Positions 57,428 through 64,000 of a stretch of 64,000 nt of DNA are shown piece by piece. Position 1 is the stretch's first letter. Each line of letters opens with the position of its first letter. The notes below the pieces were generated by a model that searched no databases, had not been told where the DNA came from, and saw only the letters and a list, made by a program, of their open reading frames with translations. The position numbers were made by a program, and so were the translations under genes. This DNA comes from Vicinamibacterales bacterium (lineage in GTDB: Bacteria > Acidobacteriota > Vicinamibacteria > Vicinamibacterales > 2-12-FULL-66-21), in NCBI GenBank assembly GCA_036496585.1, contig DASXLB010000056.1, positions 41,415 through 105,414 on the forward strand, in the 5' to 3' direction.

Positions 57428-59353
57428 ATGAGCACGAATTTGATCCCGGATGATCGCCGCAGTCTGACGGTGCGGCTCTCGGTGGTACAGTACTTGGTGG
57501 CGGCAATCTTCGTGGTGCTCGCGGTGGGATTCTGGATCTTCCAGATCGCGCAGCACGAGAAATTCCGCGAGATGGCCGAGAACAATCAGCTGCGGCGGCT
57601 GCCGCTGCCGGCGCCGCGCGGCGTGCTGCTCGACCGCAACGGCAAGGTGCTGGTCGAAAACCAGGACACGCTCAACATCGCGATCGTCCGCGAGCAGACC
57701 AAGAGCGTCGGCGACGTGCTGCACGTGCTGGCCGCCGCGACCGGCGCCGACGAAGCGCAGCTGCGCGACACGGTCAACCGCCGCCGTCGCGAACCGTCCT
57801 ACCGCCCGATCGTCCTGATTGAAAACGCCACCCAGGAGCAGTACATCGCGGCGTGGGCGAGGCGCCTCGAGCTGCCCGGGATCATCGTCGAGGAAGTGCC
57901 GGCGCGGCGCTACCCGGCGCAGGAGATGGCGGCGCATCTCTTCGGGTATGTCGGTGAAGTCACGATCGCGCAACTGCAGCGCCCCGACTACGACGGCGTC
58001 GAACCGGGCACCATTGTCGGGCAGGCCGGCGTCGAACTCGCCTACAACAAGATGCTGATGGGGAGCGACGGCGCCAAGACGGTCGTCGTCAACAGCGTCG
58101 GCCGCGAGATCAAACAGCTCGACATGCAGTTGCCGACGACCGGCCGGCCGCTGCAGTTGACGATCGACGAGGACCTGCAGAAGGCGACGGAGGACGGCTT
58201 TACCGCGGCAGGTTTCAACGGCGCAGCGGTTGTCCTCGATCCGAGTAACGGCGAGGTACTGGCGTTCACCAGCCGTCCGGCTTACGACCCCAATGCATTT
58301 GCGGCCGGGATCAAGCCTGCCGCATGGAATGCGCTCAACGCGGACGCCTTGAAGCCGCTGCAGAACCGCGCGTTGCAGGGACGGTATTCACCGGGTTCGA
58401 CGTTCAAGATGGCGGTGGCGCTTGCCGGACTGGAAGAAGGCATCATCACCCCCGACTTCAAGGTGCACTGCGCAGGGAGCGCGACCTTCTATGGACGGCC
58501 GTTCGCGTGCTGGGCGAAGAAAAAAGGCGGCCACGGCACGATCGATCTGCGCCACGCAATCGAGCAGTCGTGTGACGTGTATTTCTACACGGTGGCGAAC
58601 ATGCTCGGCATTGACAAGATCAACAAGTGGGCGACGCTGCTTGGCCTCGGAGTCAAGTCCAACATCGACCTGCCCAACGAACTGACCGGCCTGGTGCCGT
58701 CGAGCAAGTGGAAGCTGGAGACGAAGCACGAAAAATGGTACGCCGGCGAGACGATCTCGGTCGGGATCGGACAAGGCCAGGTGTCGGTGACTCCGGTGTC
58801 GATGGCGGTCTATATGGCGACGCTGGCCAACGGCGGCACGCGGGTGACGCCGCATCTGCTGAAAGCGGTGAGCGACGGCGTCGGCTGGAAGCCGATCGAC
58901 CCGCCAGCGCCGCAGTCACGGGTGACGATCGATCCCGACAAGCTGCAGGCGATCCGCGACGGACTGTGGATGGTCGTCAACGCCGCGGGCACGGGCGGCA
59001 CGGCGCGGATCCAGGGACACGATGTGTCCGGCAAGACCGGTAGCGCGCAGGTGATCTCGAACCAGGGGCGGGTCGCGGCGCAGCGCGCCGGCAAAGGCGG
59101 CGACCTGCGCGACAACGGCTGGTTCGTCTTCTTCGCGCCGCGCGACAATCCGACGATTGCCGGCGTCGTCTTCCTCGAGCACGGCATCCATGGCGGCAAC
59201 GCGGCACGCGTCGCGCACCACATCCTGGCGACCTACTTTGCCAAGCTCGACGCCAAACCGCTGCCGCCGCCTCCGACCCACGAGGATCTGCATCTCGATT
59301 ATTCGGATCCCTACGCCAAGGGCGGCCCGGTCGGGTCCGGAGGCGGGCACTAG
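57428..59353 (+). CDS. mrdA: Penicillin-binding protein 2 (elongation transpeptidase)
   Basis: A 641-residue class B PBP. One N-terminal helix (about 20-42) is followed by the pedestal domain (about 55-240) and the transpeptidase domain (about 270-615). The active-site motifs are S324-TFK, S381-C-D and K536-TG. It cross-links lateral-wall peptidoglycan with RodA. It lies 28 bp after mreD and 3 bp before rodA, the classical order. Confidence 0.95.
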   Translation: MSTNLIPDDRRSLTVRLSVVQYLVAAIFVVLAVGFWIFQIAQHEKFREMAENNQLRRLPLPAPRGVLLDRNGKVLVENQDTLNIAIVREQTKSVGDVLHVLAAATGADEAQLRDTVNRRRREPSYRPIVLIENATQEQYIAAWARRLELPGIIVEEVPARRYPAQEMAAHLFGYVGEVTIAQLQRPDYDGVEPGTIVGQAGVELAYNKMLMGSDGAKTVVVNSVGREIKQLDMQLPTTGRPLQLTIDEDLQKATEDGFTAAGFNGAAVVLDPSNGEVLAFTSRPAYDPNAFAAGIKPAAWNALNADALKPLQNRALQGRYSPGSTFKMAVALAGLEEGIITPDFKVHCAGSATFYGRPFACWAKKKGGHGTIDLRHAIEQSCDVYFYTVANMLGIDKINKWATLLGLGVKSNIDLPNELTGLVPSSKWKLETKHEKWYAGETISVGIGQGQVSVTPVSMAVYMATLANGGTRVTPHLLKAVSDGVGWKPIDPPAPQSRVTIDPDKLQAIRDGLWMVVNAAGTGGTARIQGHDVSGKTGSAQVISNQGRVAAQRAGKGGDLRDNGWFVFFAPRDNPTIAGVVFLEHGIHGGNAARVAHHILATYFAKLDAKPLPPPPTHEDLHLDYSDPYAKGGPVGSGGGH

Positions 59354-59356
59354 GCC

Positions 59357-60463
59357 ATGTTCGAACGCCGTCTCTATTTCCACGTCGACTGGCTGCTGCT
59401 CGGCGCTGTGCTGCTGCTCGCCGTCTTTGGCGTGGCAATGATCTACAGCACCACTTACGTAATCGCGCCGACCGGCGACCACATGGGCAAGGAAGTAATG
59501 CCGCAGGTCTACGCGCTGGTCATCGGGCTGGTGGCGCTGCTGGTGTTCCTCGCGATCGACTACCGGTTGCTGGCCGAGTACTCGCTGCTCATCTTCGGCC
59601 TGCTGCTCCTGCTGCTGGTGTTCGTGCTCTTCAAGGGGCAGACGCAGATGGGGGCGCAGCGCTGGATTCCAATCGGGCCGTTCCACCTGCAGCCCTCCGA
59701 GTTCGGCCGGATCGCCGTGGCGCTCGTGCTGGCGATGTACTTCGGCGAGAACCGCCGCGGCGCCAAGAATCCCGGTGACCTGATCATCGGCGGCGTCCTC
59801 TGTCTCGTGCCGCTGCTGCTCATCGCCAAGCAGCCGGATCTCGGCACGGCGGTGACGCTGCTGCCGGTCTTCGTCGGCGTCGCCTTCCTGGCCGGCCTGC
59901 GGCTCCGGCTGCTCGGCATCATCGCCATCGCCTGCCTTCCGCTCGGTCTCTTCGGCTACAAGTTCGCCCTCAAGGATTATCAGCGGCAGCGCATCCAGAC
60001 GTTCCTCGACCCCGAGCAGGATCCCCGCGGCGCCGGATACCAGACCATCCAGGCGCGCATCACCGTGGGCTCGGGCGGCCTGACCGGCAAGGGTTTCCGC
60101 AAGGGAACGCAGGGACAGCTCAAGTACCTGCCGGTCGCGCACAACGACTTCATCTTCTCGGTTCTGGCGGAGGAGCAGGGCTTCGTGGGCGTGCTCGGCG
60201 CGCTCGGGCTCTATCTGTTCGTCATCCTTCGATCCCTCGAGGCGGCGCGCCTGGCCAAGGACCGCCTCGGCTCGTATCTGGTGGGAGGCATCATTTCGGG
60301 GTTTGCATTCCAGGTGATCTACAACGTGACGATGTCGGCCGGCCTCGCGCCGGTGAAGGGCATTACGCTGCCGCTCATGAGCTACGGCGGATCGTCCCTG
60401 ATCGCATCGCTCGCGGGTTTCGGTCTCGTCCTCAACGTGCGGATGAGACGTTTCACGAATTGA
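59357..60463 (+). CDS. rodA: Rod shape glycosyltransferase RodA (SEDS family)
   Basis: A 368-residue SEDS protein with about ten membrane helices that polymerises lipid II. Signatures are RWIPIGPFHLQPSEFGRIAV, KQPDLGTAV, HNDFIFSVLAEEQGFVG (catalytic-Asp region) and LPLMSYGGSSL near the end. It is translated 3 bp after mrdA, forming the wall-elongation pair. Confidence 0.95.
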   Translation: MFERRLYFHVDWLLLGAVLLLAVFGVAMIYSTTYVIAPTGDHMGKEVMPQVYALVIGLVALLVFLAIDYRLLAEYSLLIFGLLLLLLVFVLFKGQTQMGAQRWIPIGPFHLQPSEFGRIAVALVLAMYFGENRRGAKNPGDLIIGGVLCLVPLLLIAKQPDLGTAVTLLPVFVGVAFLAGLRLRLLGIIAIACLPLGLFGYKFALKDYQRQRIQTFLDPEQDPRGAGYQTIQARITVGSGGLTGKGFRKGTQGQLKYLPVAHNDFIFSVLAEEQGFVGVLGALGLYLFVILRSLEAARLAKDRLGSYLVGGIISGFAFQVIYNVTMSAGLAPVKGITLPLMSYGGSSLIASLAGFGLVLNVRMRRFTN

Positions 60464-60538
60464 GCCGCGGAGAGGCACGGATCAACGTGTGCGTCCGTAC
60501 CGTGCGGTCCACGCCGGTCCGCGGCAGGAGTTTCGGCA

Positions 60539-62176
60539 ATGAACAAGGAGATGATCATCTCCTCGGGTGCGCACGACACGCGCGTCGCGATTCTCGAGGA
60601 CGACCAGGTCGTCGAGATCTTCATCGAGCGCGAGCATCAGCGCGGAGTGGTCGGCAACATCTACAAGGGGCGCGTGTCCAAGGTCCTCCCGGGCATGCAG
60701 TCGTCGTTCATCGACATCGGACTCGAGCGCGACGCGTTCCTGTACGTCTCTGAAGTGATCGACACGCTGGAGGAGTTCGAGAAGCTCGCCGGCGACGATG
60801 ACGACGAGGACGACAGGAGTCAGAAGGCGGAAGACCGACGGCAGAAGCCCGAAGACAGAAGCGCAGACGGCGTTGAAGGGACGGAGGCGGCGCCAGGAGC
60901 CGCGGCGAAGCCGCCCGAACGGCGCGCTGGCCGCGATCGCGACCGGGACCAGCCGCAGGCGAAGATCGAAGACCTCCTGAAGGAAGGCCAGGAGATCCTC
61001 GTCCAGGTCGTCAAGGAGCCGCTCGGCACGAAAGGCGCGCGGCTGACCTCGCACGTCACGATGCCGGGGCGGTTTCTCGTCTTCATGCCGACGGTCGATC
61101 ACGTCGGCGTCTCGCGCAAGATCGAGTCGCGCGAAGAGCGCACGCGCCTGCGCGGCATCGTCAAGCAGTTCCGCGAGACGCACGGCTTCACCGGCGGCGT
61201 GATCATCCGCACCGCCGCGGGCGGCCGCTCCGAGGCGGACATCATCAGCGACCTGTCGTACTTCCACGAGATCTGGACGCAGGTGCGCCAGAAGATGGAA
61301 TCGCGGCGTCCGCCGGCGGTGCTGTTCCAGGAGCAGAGCCTCGTCACGAAGCTCCTGCGCGACATGCTCACCGACGACTACACGGCCATCCGTCTCGACG
61401 ACGACGCGGAGCACCGGCGCGTGACGCAGCTCGTCGAGCGGATCATGCCGTCGCTGCTGCCGCGCGTGAAGCTCTACACCAAGGAATACCCGATCTTCGA
61501 GGAGTACGGCGTCCAGGCGGAGATCGACAAGGCGCTGCGCCCGAAGGTCTGGCTGAAGTCAGGCGGCTATCTGGTCATCAACCAGACCGAAGCGCTCGTC
61601 GCGATCGACGTCAATACCGGCCGCTCCGTCGGCAAGAAATCGAGCGGCCGCCTCGAGGACACGATCGTCAAGACGAACCTCGAAGCGGTGAAGGAGATCG
61701 TCCGGCAGATCCGGCTGCGCGATCTCGGCGGGATCATCGTCCTCGACCTGATCGACATGGAGGAGAAGAAGAACCGCCAGCGGGTCTTCCAGGACGTCGA
61801 GAAGGAGCTGCGCCGCGACCGCTCGCCGTCGAAGGCGCTGCAGGTCTCGGACTTCGGCCTCGTCATCGTGACGCGCAAGCGCGTCAAGCAGAGCCTCGAG
61901 CGGCAGCTCACCGAACCGTGCCCCTACTGTTCCGGGTCGGGATCGATCAAGTCCACCGCGACGATCTGCTACGAGATTCTCGGCGAGGTGCGGAAGATCG
62001 GGCCCGATCTCAACGGCCATCGTCTGCTGTTGAGAGTCAATCCCGACATCGCGCGGGCGCTCCACGAAGAGGAGAGCGCCGTGCTGCGCGAAGTGCAGCA
62101 GGTGCTCGGCAGACCGGTTACAATCCGGCCCGACGCCCATTTACATCACGAACAGTTCGATGTGATGGCGATCTGA
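60539..62176 (+). CDS. rng: Ribonuclease G/E family endoribonuclease
   Basis: A 545-residue RNase E/G. An S1 domain (about 38-175) is interrupted near residues 83-140 by an acidic and charged insertion (DDDDEDD, then QKAEDRR/QKPEDRS). The catalytic DNase I-like domain has magnesium ligands D357 (AIDVNTG) and D403 (VLDLIDM). The Zn-link is C461-P-Y-C464. There is no RNase E-type C-terminal scaffold, so RNase G is the better name. It matures rRNA and decays mRNA. AGGAG lies 8 bases before the ATG. It follows rodA by 75 bp. Confidence 0.93.
   Translation: MNKEMIISSGAHDTRVAILEDDQVVEIFIEREHQRGVVGNIYKGRVSKVLPGMQSSFIDIGLERDAFLYVSEVIDTLEEFEKLAGDDDDEDDRSQKAEDRRQKPEDRSADGVEGTEAAPGAAAKPPERRAGRDRDRDQPQAKIEDLLKEGQEILVQVVKEPLGTKGARLTSHVTMPGRFLVFMPTVDHVGVSRKIESREERTRLRGIVKQFRETHGFTGGVIIRTAAGGRSEADIISDLSYFHEIWTQVRQKMESRRPPAVLFQEQSLVTKLLRDMLTDDYTAIRLDDDAEHRRVTQLVERIMPSLLPRVKLYTKEYPIFEEYGVQAEIDKALRPKVWLKSGGYLVINQTEALVAIDVNTGRSVGKKSSGRLEDTIVKTNLEAVKEIVRQIRLRDLGGIIVLDLIDMEEKKNRQRVFQDVEKELRRDRSPSKALQVSDFGLVIVTRKRVKQSLERQLTEPCPYCSGSGSIKSTATICYEILGEVRKIGPDLNGHRLLLRVNPDIARALHEEESAVLREVQQVLGRPVTIRPDAHLHHEQFDVMAI
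60821..60859 (+). repeat. In-frame 21-bp repeat inside rng
   Basis: Two near-identical 18-bp segments (60821-60838 and 60842-60859) are spaced by exactly 21 bp and encode QKAEDRR and QKPEDRS. They form the core of the S1-domain insertion of RNase G. A period of seven codons keeps the frame. Confidence 0.7.
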
Positions 62177-62187
62177 GGAGTTGGCAA

Positions 62188-62236
62188 TTGGCAGTTGGCA
62201 GCTTGCAGTCCGAGACTGCAGTCTGCCAACTGCCAA
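62188..62236. terminator. Long stem-loop between rng and the converging gene
   Basis: A 14-bp stem plus a 5-bp inner stem, separated by a three-base bulge with two mismatches, closes a 5-nt loop. It is built from tandem TTGGCAG units and lies between the convergent rng and hypothetical gene. It may act as a bidirectional terminator, though no T-run follows. Confidence 0.5.
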
Positions 62237-62246
62237 CTGCAGGCTG

Positions 62247-62864
62247 CTAACTCTTTGTCAGATGCACTAGATAGTAGTTCCCACCCTTGTTGATCCACAC
62301 CCGGACGTAGTCGCCGCCCTTAAGTCCTTCGACCTTCGAACCGCCCGCCGGGGGCGGGGTGTCCTTCTGGACGAGCTGCTTTTCGGTTGCGGGGACGATC
62401 GAGACGACTTCGCGGCCGGCCACCTGGCCGCCCTTGACGAACTCGACCCAGCGCTCGAGCTTCTGGTCGCTGCCCTTGGCGTCCGGTTTCGCTTCATCGC
62501 CGGTCAATCTGACCGAATAGACGCCCGCCGGCAGGTCCTTGCCGTCGGCCTTGACGCCCTTGGGGATGTGGACCGTGCCGAGCGCCATCGGGCCAGGGGC
62601 GGTCGCGTCGCCGGTTGTGTTCGGCTGGGCCTTGGGCGCCGTATGGGATCCCGCCGCATTGTCGCCGGCGGCCTTCGCGGTACTCTTCTTCTTGGTGGCG
62701 GCTGGTTTGTCGGCTGGCTGTTCCGCCGTGGCCGGCTTCGTCGCCGTCTGGCTCATGGCACCGGCGGCGGGCTGCTTCGCCGCGGGCGTGGACGACTGCG
62801 CGAAGGCGTTGCCGCCGAGCGCGAGTGCGCCAGCCAGGGTGCCTGCAATCACGAACTTCTTCAT
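62247..62864 (-). CDS. Exported hypothetical protein with Ala/Lys/Pro-rich linker
   Basis: A 205-residue exported protein of unknown function. A signal peptide (about 1-22) ends at NAFAQ. A low-complexity Ala/Lys/Thr/Pro linker (about 23-85) follows. A C-terminal beta domain contains GTVHIPKGVKADGKDLPAGVYSV and DYVRVWINKGGNYYLVHLTK; the first part recalls small DUF2911-like or LPAGxYSV domains. GAGG lies just before the ATG and a TATAAT box about 55 bp upstream. Its stop abuts the rng stem-loop. Confidence 0.75.
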   Translation of the reverse strand: MKKFVIAGTLAGALALGGNAFAQSSTPAAKQPAAGAMSQTATKPATAEQPADKPAATKKKSTAKAAGDNAAGSHTAPKAQPNTTGDATAPGPMALGTVHIPKGVKADGKDLPAGVYSVRLTGDEAKPDAKGSDQKLERWVEFVKGGQVAGREVVSIVPATEKQLVQKDTPPPAGGSKVEGLKGGDYVRVWINKGGNYYLVHLTKS

Positions 62865-62918
62865 CTCTGCCTCCAAGCCTGAATCCCTCAGGGCTGGGAT
62901 TGCCCGACTCTGTAGCCG

Positions 62919-62924
62919 ATTATA
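62919..62924 (-). promoter_or_regulatory. -10 element (TATAAT) for the exported hypothetical gene
   Basis: A perfect TATAAT on the minus strand gives a leader of about 48 nt containing a GAGG ribosome site. The -35 region is weak (TTAAG-like). This is the only consensus -10 with a normal leader noticed here. Confidence 0.5.
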
Positions 62925-63001
62925 ACGGGACACCCAGTCTTAAGGGAGGAATAGCAAGGGCAGTGCCATTTAGTTGAGCTTTTCGGCCCAAACCGAAGGG
63001 C

Positions 63002-64000
63002 TCAGCGCTTCGCGATCACAATCGATCCGCTGAACGTGCTCAAGTCGAGCACGGCGCTGCCGTCGCCCCAGGTGCCGGTGAGATGACGCCCGCTGAGGCG
63101 GCCGCGCGCAGTGATGGGGTAGTCGTCGGAGCGGATCTGTCCGGAGAACGAGCTGGCGTCGACGTCGAAGCCGGTGCCGCCCGACAGCGCGACGCGGATC
63201 TCGCCCGAGAAGCCTTTCAGCTCGTAATGGCCGTTGCGCGCCAGCGCCCCGGCGAACCCGATCGTCCCGCTCGTCGTGTGCGCCTCGACGCGATCGCATT
63301 TCAGGTCTTCGAGGTGAATGTTGCCGCTGACCGACCCGGCCTCGACGCGCTGCGCCGACAGGCGCCGCACCGTCACGTCGCCGCTGACGCTCGACGCCTC
63401 GAGCGGGCCGTCGACTTGCCCATCGAGGATCTCGACGGCGCCCGAAATCGACTTGGCGCTGCCGATCCGGCCGCCACCTGAGATCCGCACGTCGCCGCTG
63501 ATCGAGCTGGCGGTGACGTCCCCCTTGATGTCGGCGATCTTGACGTTGCCCGAGATCGTCTCGACGGCGAGGTGGATGCCGGCCGGCGCGGTGACGGTGT
63601 AGGCGATGCTGACGTTGAGATTGCGGCGGCCGTTCCTCTTCATCTCGTCGCCGCCCGGATAGTGCGCCTTCACTTCGGCCCGGCCGTTGCGCTCGCTGGC
63701 GTCGACGGTGACGATCTGCAGCAAGTCGCGCGCGTCGGCGGCGTCGCGGCCGTGCGCCGTCTTGACGATGTCGACGACGGTATCGCTGCCGGAGCCGCGC
63801 GTCACGGTGATGTCGCCGGCGATGTTGCCGAGCGTCAGCGTGCCGCCCGTGCCGAGCTTGAACGTCCTGGTCGTGCGGTCGGTCGCCTCCTCGCGCGCGT
63901 CGCCGCGGTCGCGGCGCTGATAGCCGGCGCTGCTGACGACGTGCCGCGTCTTGACGACGATGCGGTCCGGGTAGACCTGGGCGCCGGCAGCCGCGGGGAC
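63002..64000 (-). CDS. DUF4097 beta-helix protein (partial, runs off the window)
   Basis: At least 332 codons of an exported or cell-surface protein with no start inside the window; the frame stays open to base 64000. The visible N-terminal part ends a probable signal (AAAGAQVY). From about residue 75 of the visible part, the repeated strand pattern of DUF4097 appears: SGNVKIADIKG, SGDVRISGGG, SGAVEILDG, SGDVTVRRL, SGNIHLEDL. Such proteins are common beside sensors of envelope stress; the role is unknown. A weak hairpin overlaps its stop (62976-63003). Confidence 0.8.
   Translation of the reverse strand, partial: VPAAAGAQVYPDRIVVKTRHVVSSAGYQRRDRGDAREEATDRTTRTFKLGTGGTLTLGNIAGDITVTRGSGSDTVVDIVKTAHGRDAADARDLLQIVTVDASERNGRAEVKAHYPGGDEMKRNGRRNLNVSIAYTVTAPAGIHLAVETISGNVKIADIKGDVTASSISGDVRISGGGRIGSAKSISGAVEILDGQVDGPLEASSVSGDVTVRRLSAQRVEAGSVSGNIHLEDLKCDRVEAHTTSGTIGFAGALARNGHYELKGFSGEIRVALSGGTGFDVDASSFSGQIRSDDYPITARGRLSGRHLTGTWGDGSAVLDLSTFSGSIVIAKR

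Overview
The window is 64 kb of GC-rich bacterial DNA, densely coded on both strands. It holds no rRNA, no tRNA that I can fold, no CRISPR array and no transposase gene. The best guess is a Gram-negative Acidobacteriota genome, probably Vicinamibacteria. This is inferred from an ADOP-type (acidobacterial duplicated orphan permease) gene, many Gfo/Idh/MocA, DUF1080 and GH genes, short intergenic minisatellites, and start codons placed directly behind -10-like hexamers. No marker gene confirms the taxonomy.

Layout. 1-5050: a TlpA-like thioredoxin, an ADOP permease, a serine-hydrolase remnant and SppA. 5069-9013: a uronate/pectin block (KDG kinase, KDPG/KDG aldolase, an IolB-type isomerase, and a divergent GH28 pectinase). 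9087-16792: an FGGY kinase, then a + strand run of exported Gfo/Idh oxidoreductase, dihaem cytochrome c, PQQ dehydrogenase and GH2. 17116-23203: an altronate/uronate operon (FadR-type regulator, split UxaA, hexuronate-type MFS carrier, LarA-like epimerase, FAD monooxygenase). 24101-27719 (- strand): alginate-lyase-like protein, galactokinase, MFS carrier, secreted TIM-barrel protein. 27900-29330: alpha-L-fucosidase, preceded by a LacI-type operator.

29626-44819 (- strand) is a run of 14 tightly packed genes. It carries DUF6807, a degenerate M24 protein, a DapA-type aldolase, an IlvD/Edd dehydratase, and an apparently complete non-phosphorylative L-fucose pathway: SDR, FAH-family hydrolase, mutarotase, Gfo/Idh dehydrogenase, lactonase, RbsB/A/C-type ABC importer and L-fuconate dehydratase. 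An Old Yellow Enzyme relative ends the run. With the adjacent fucosidase this forms a fucoside release, uptake and oxidation system yielding pyruvate and lactate.

44871-51700: DUF1080, Gfo/Idh and cupin genes; a GH88, SDR and hypothetical operon; an MFS carrier; and three blocks of an 8-bp minisatellite around that carrier and a frameshifted four-helix-bundle (23S IVP-type) gene. 51702-64000 is mainly core functions: PpiD-like foldase, GGDEF protein, mreB-mreC-mreD-mrdA-rodA, RNase G with an in-frame repeat insertion, a secreted hypothetical protein and a truncated DUF4097 protein.

Overall this is an oxidative polysaccharide degrader's sugar-acid catabolism region placed next to the cell-shape locus. 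Many neighbouring genes are coupled by 4-base start/stop overlaps.
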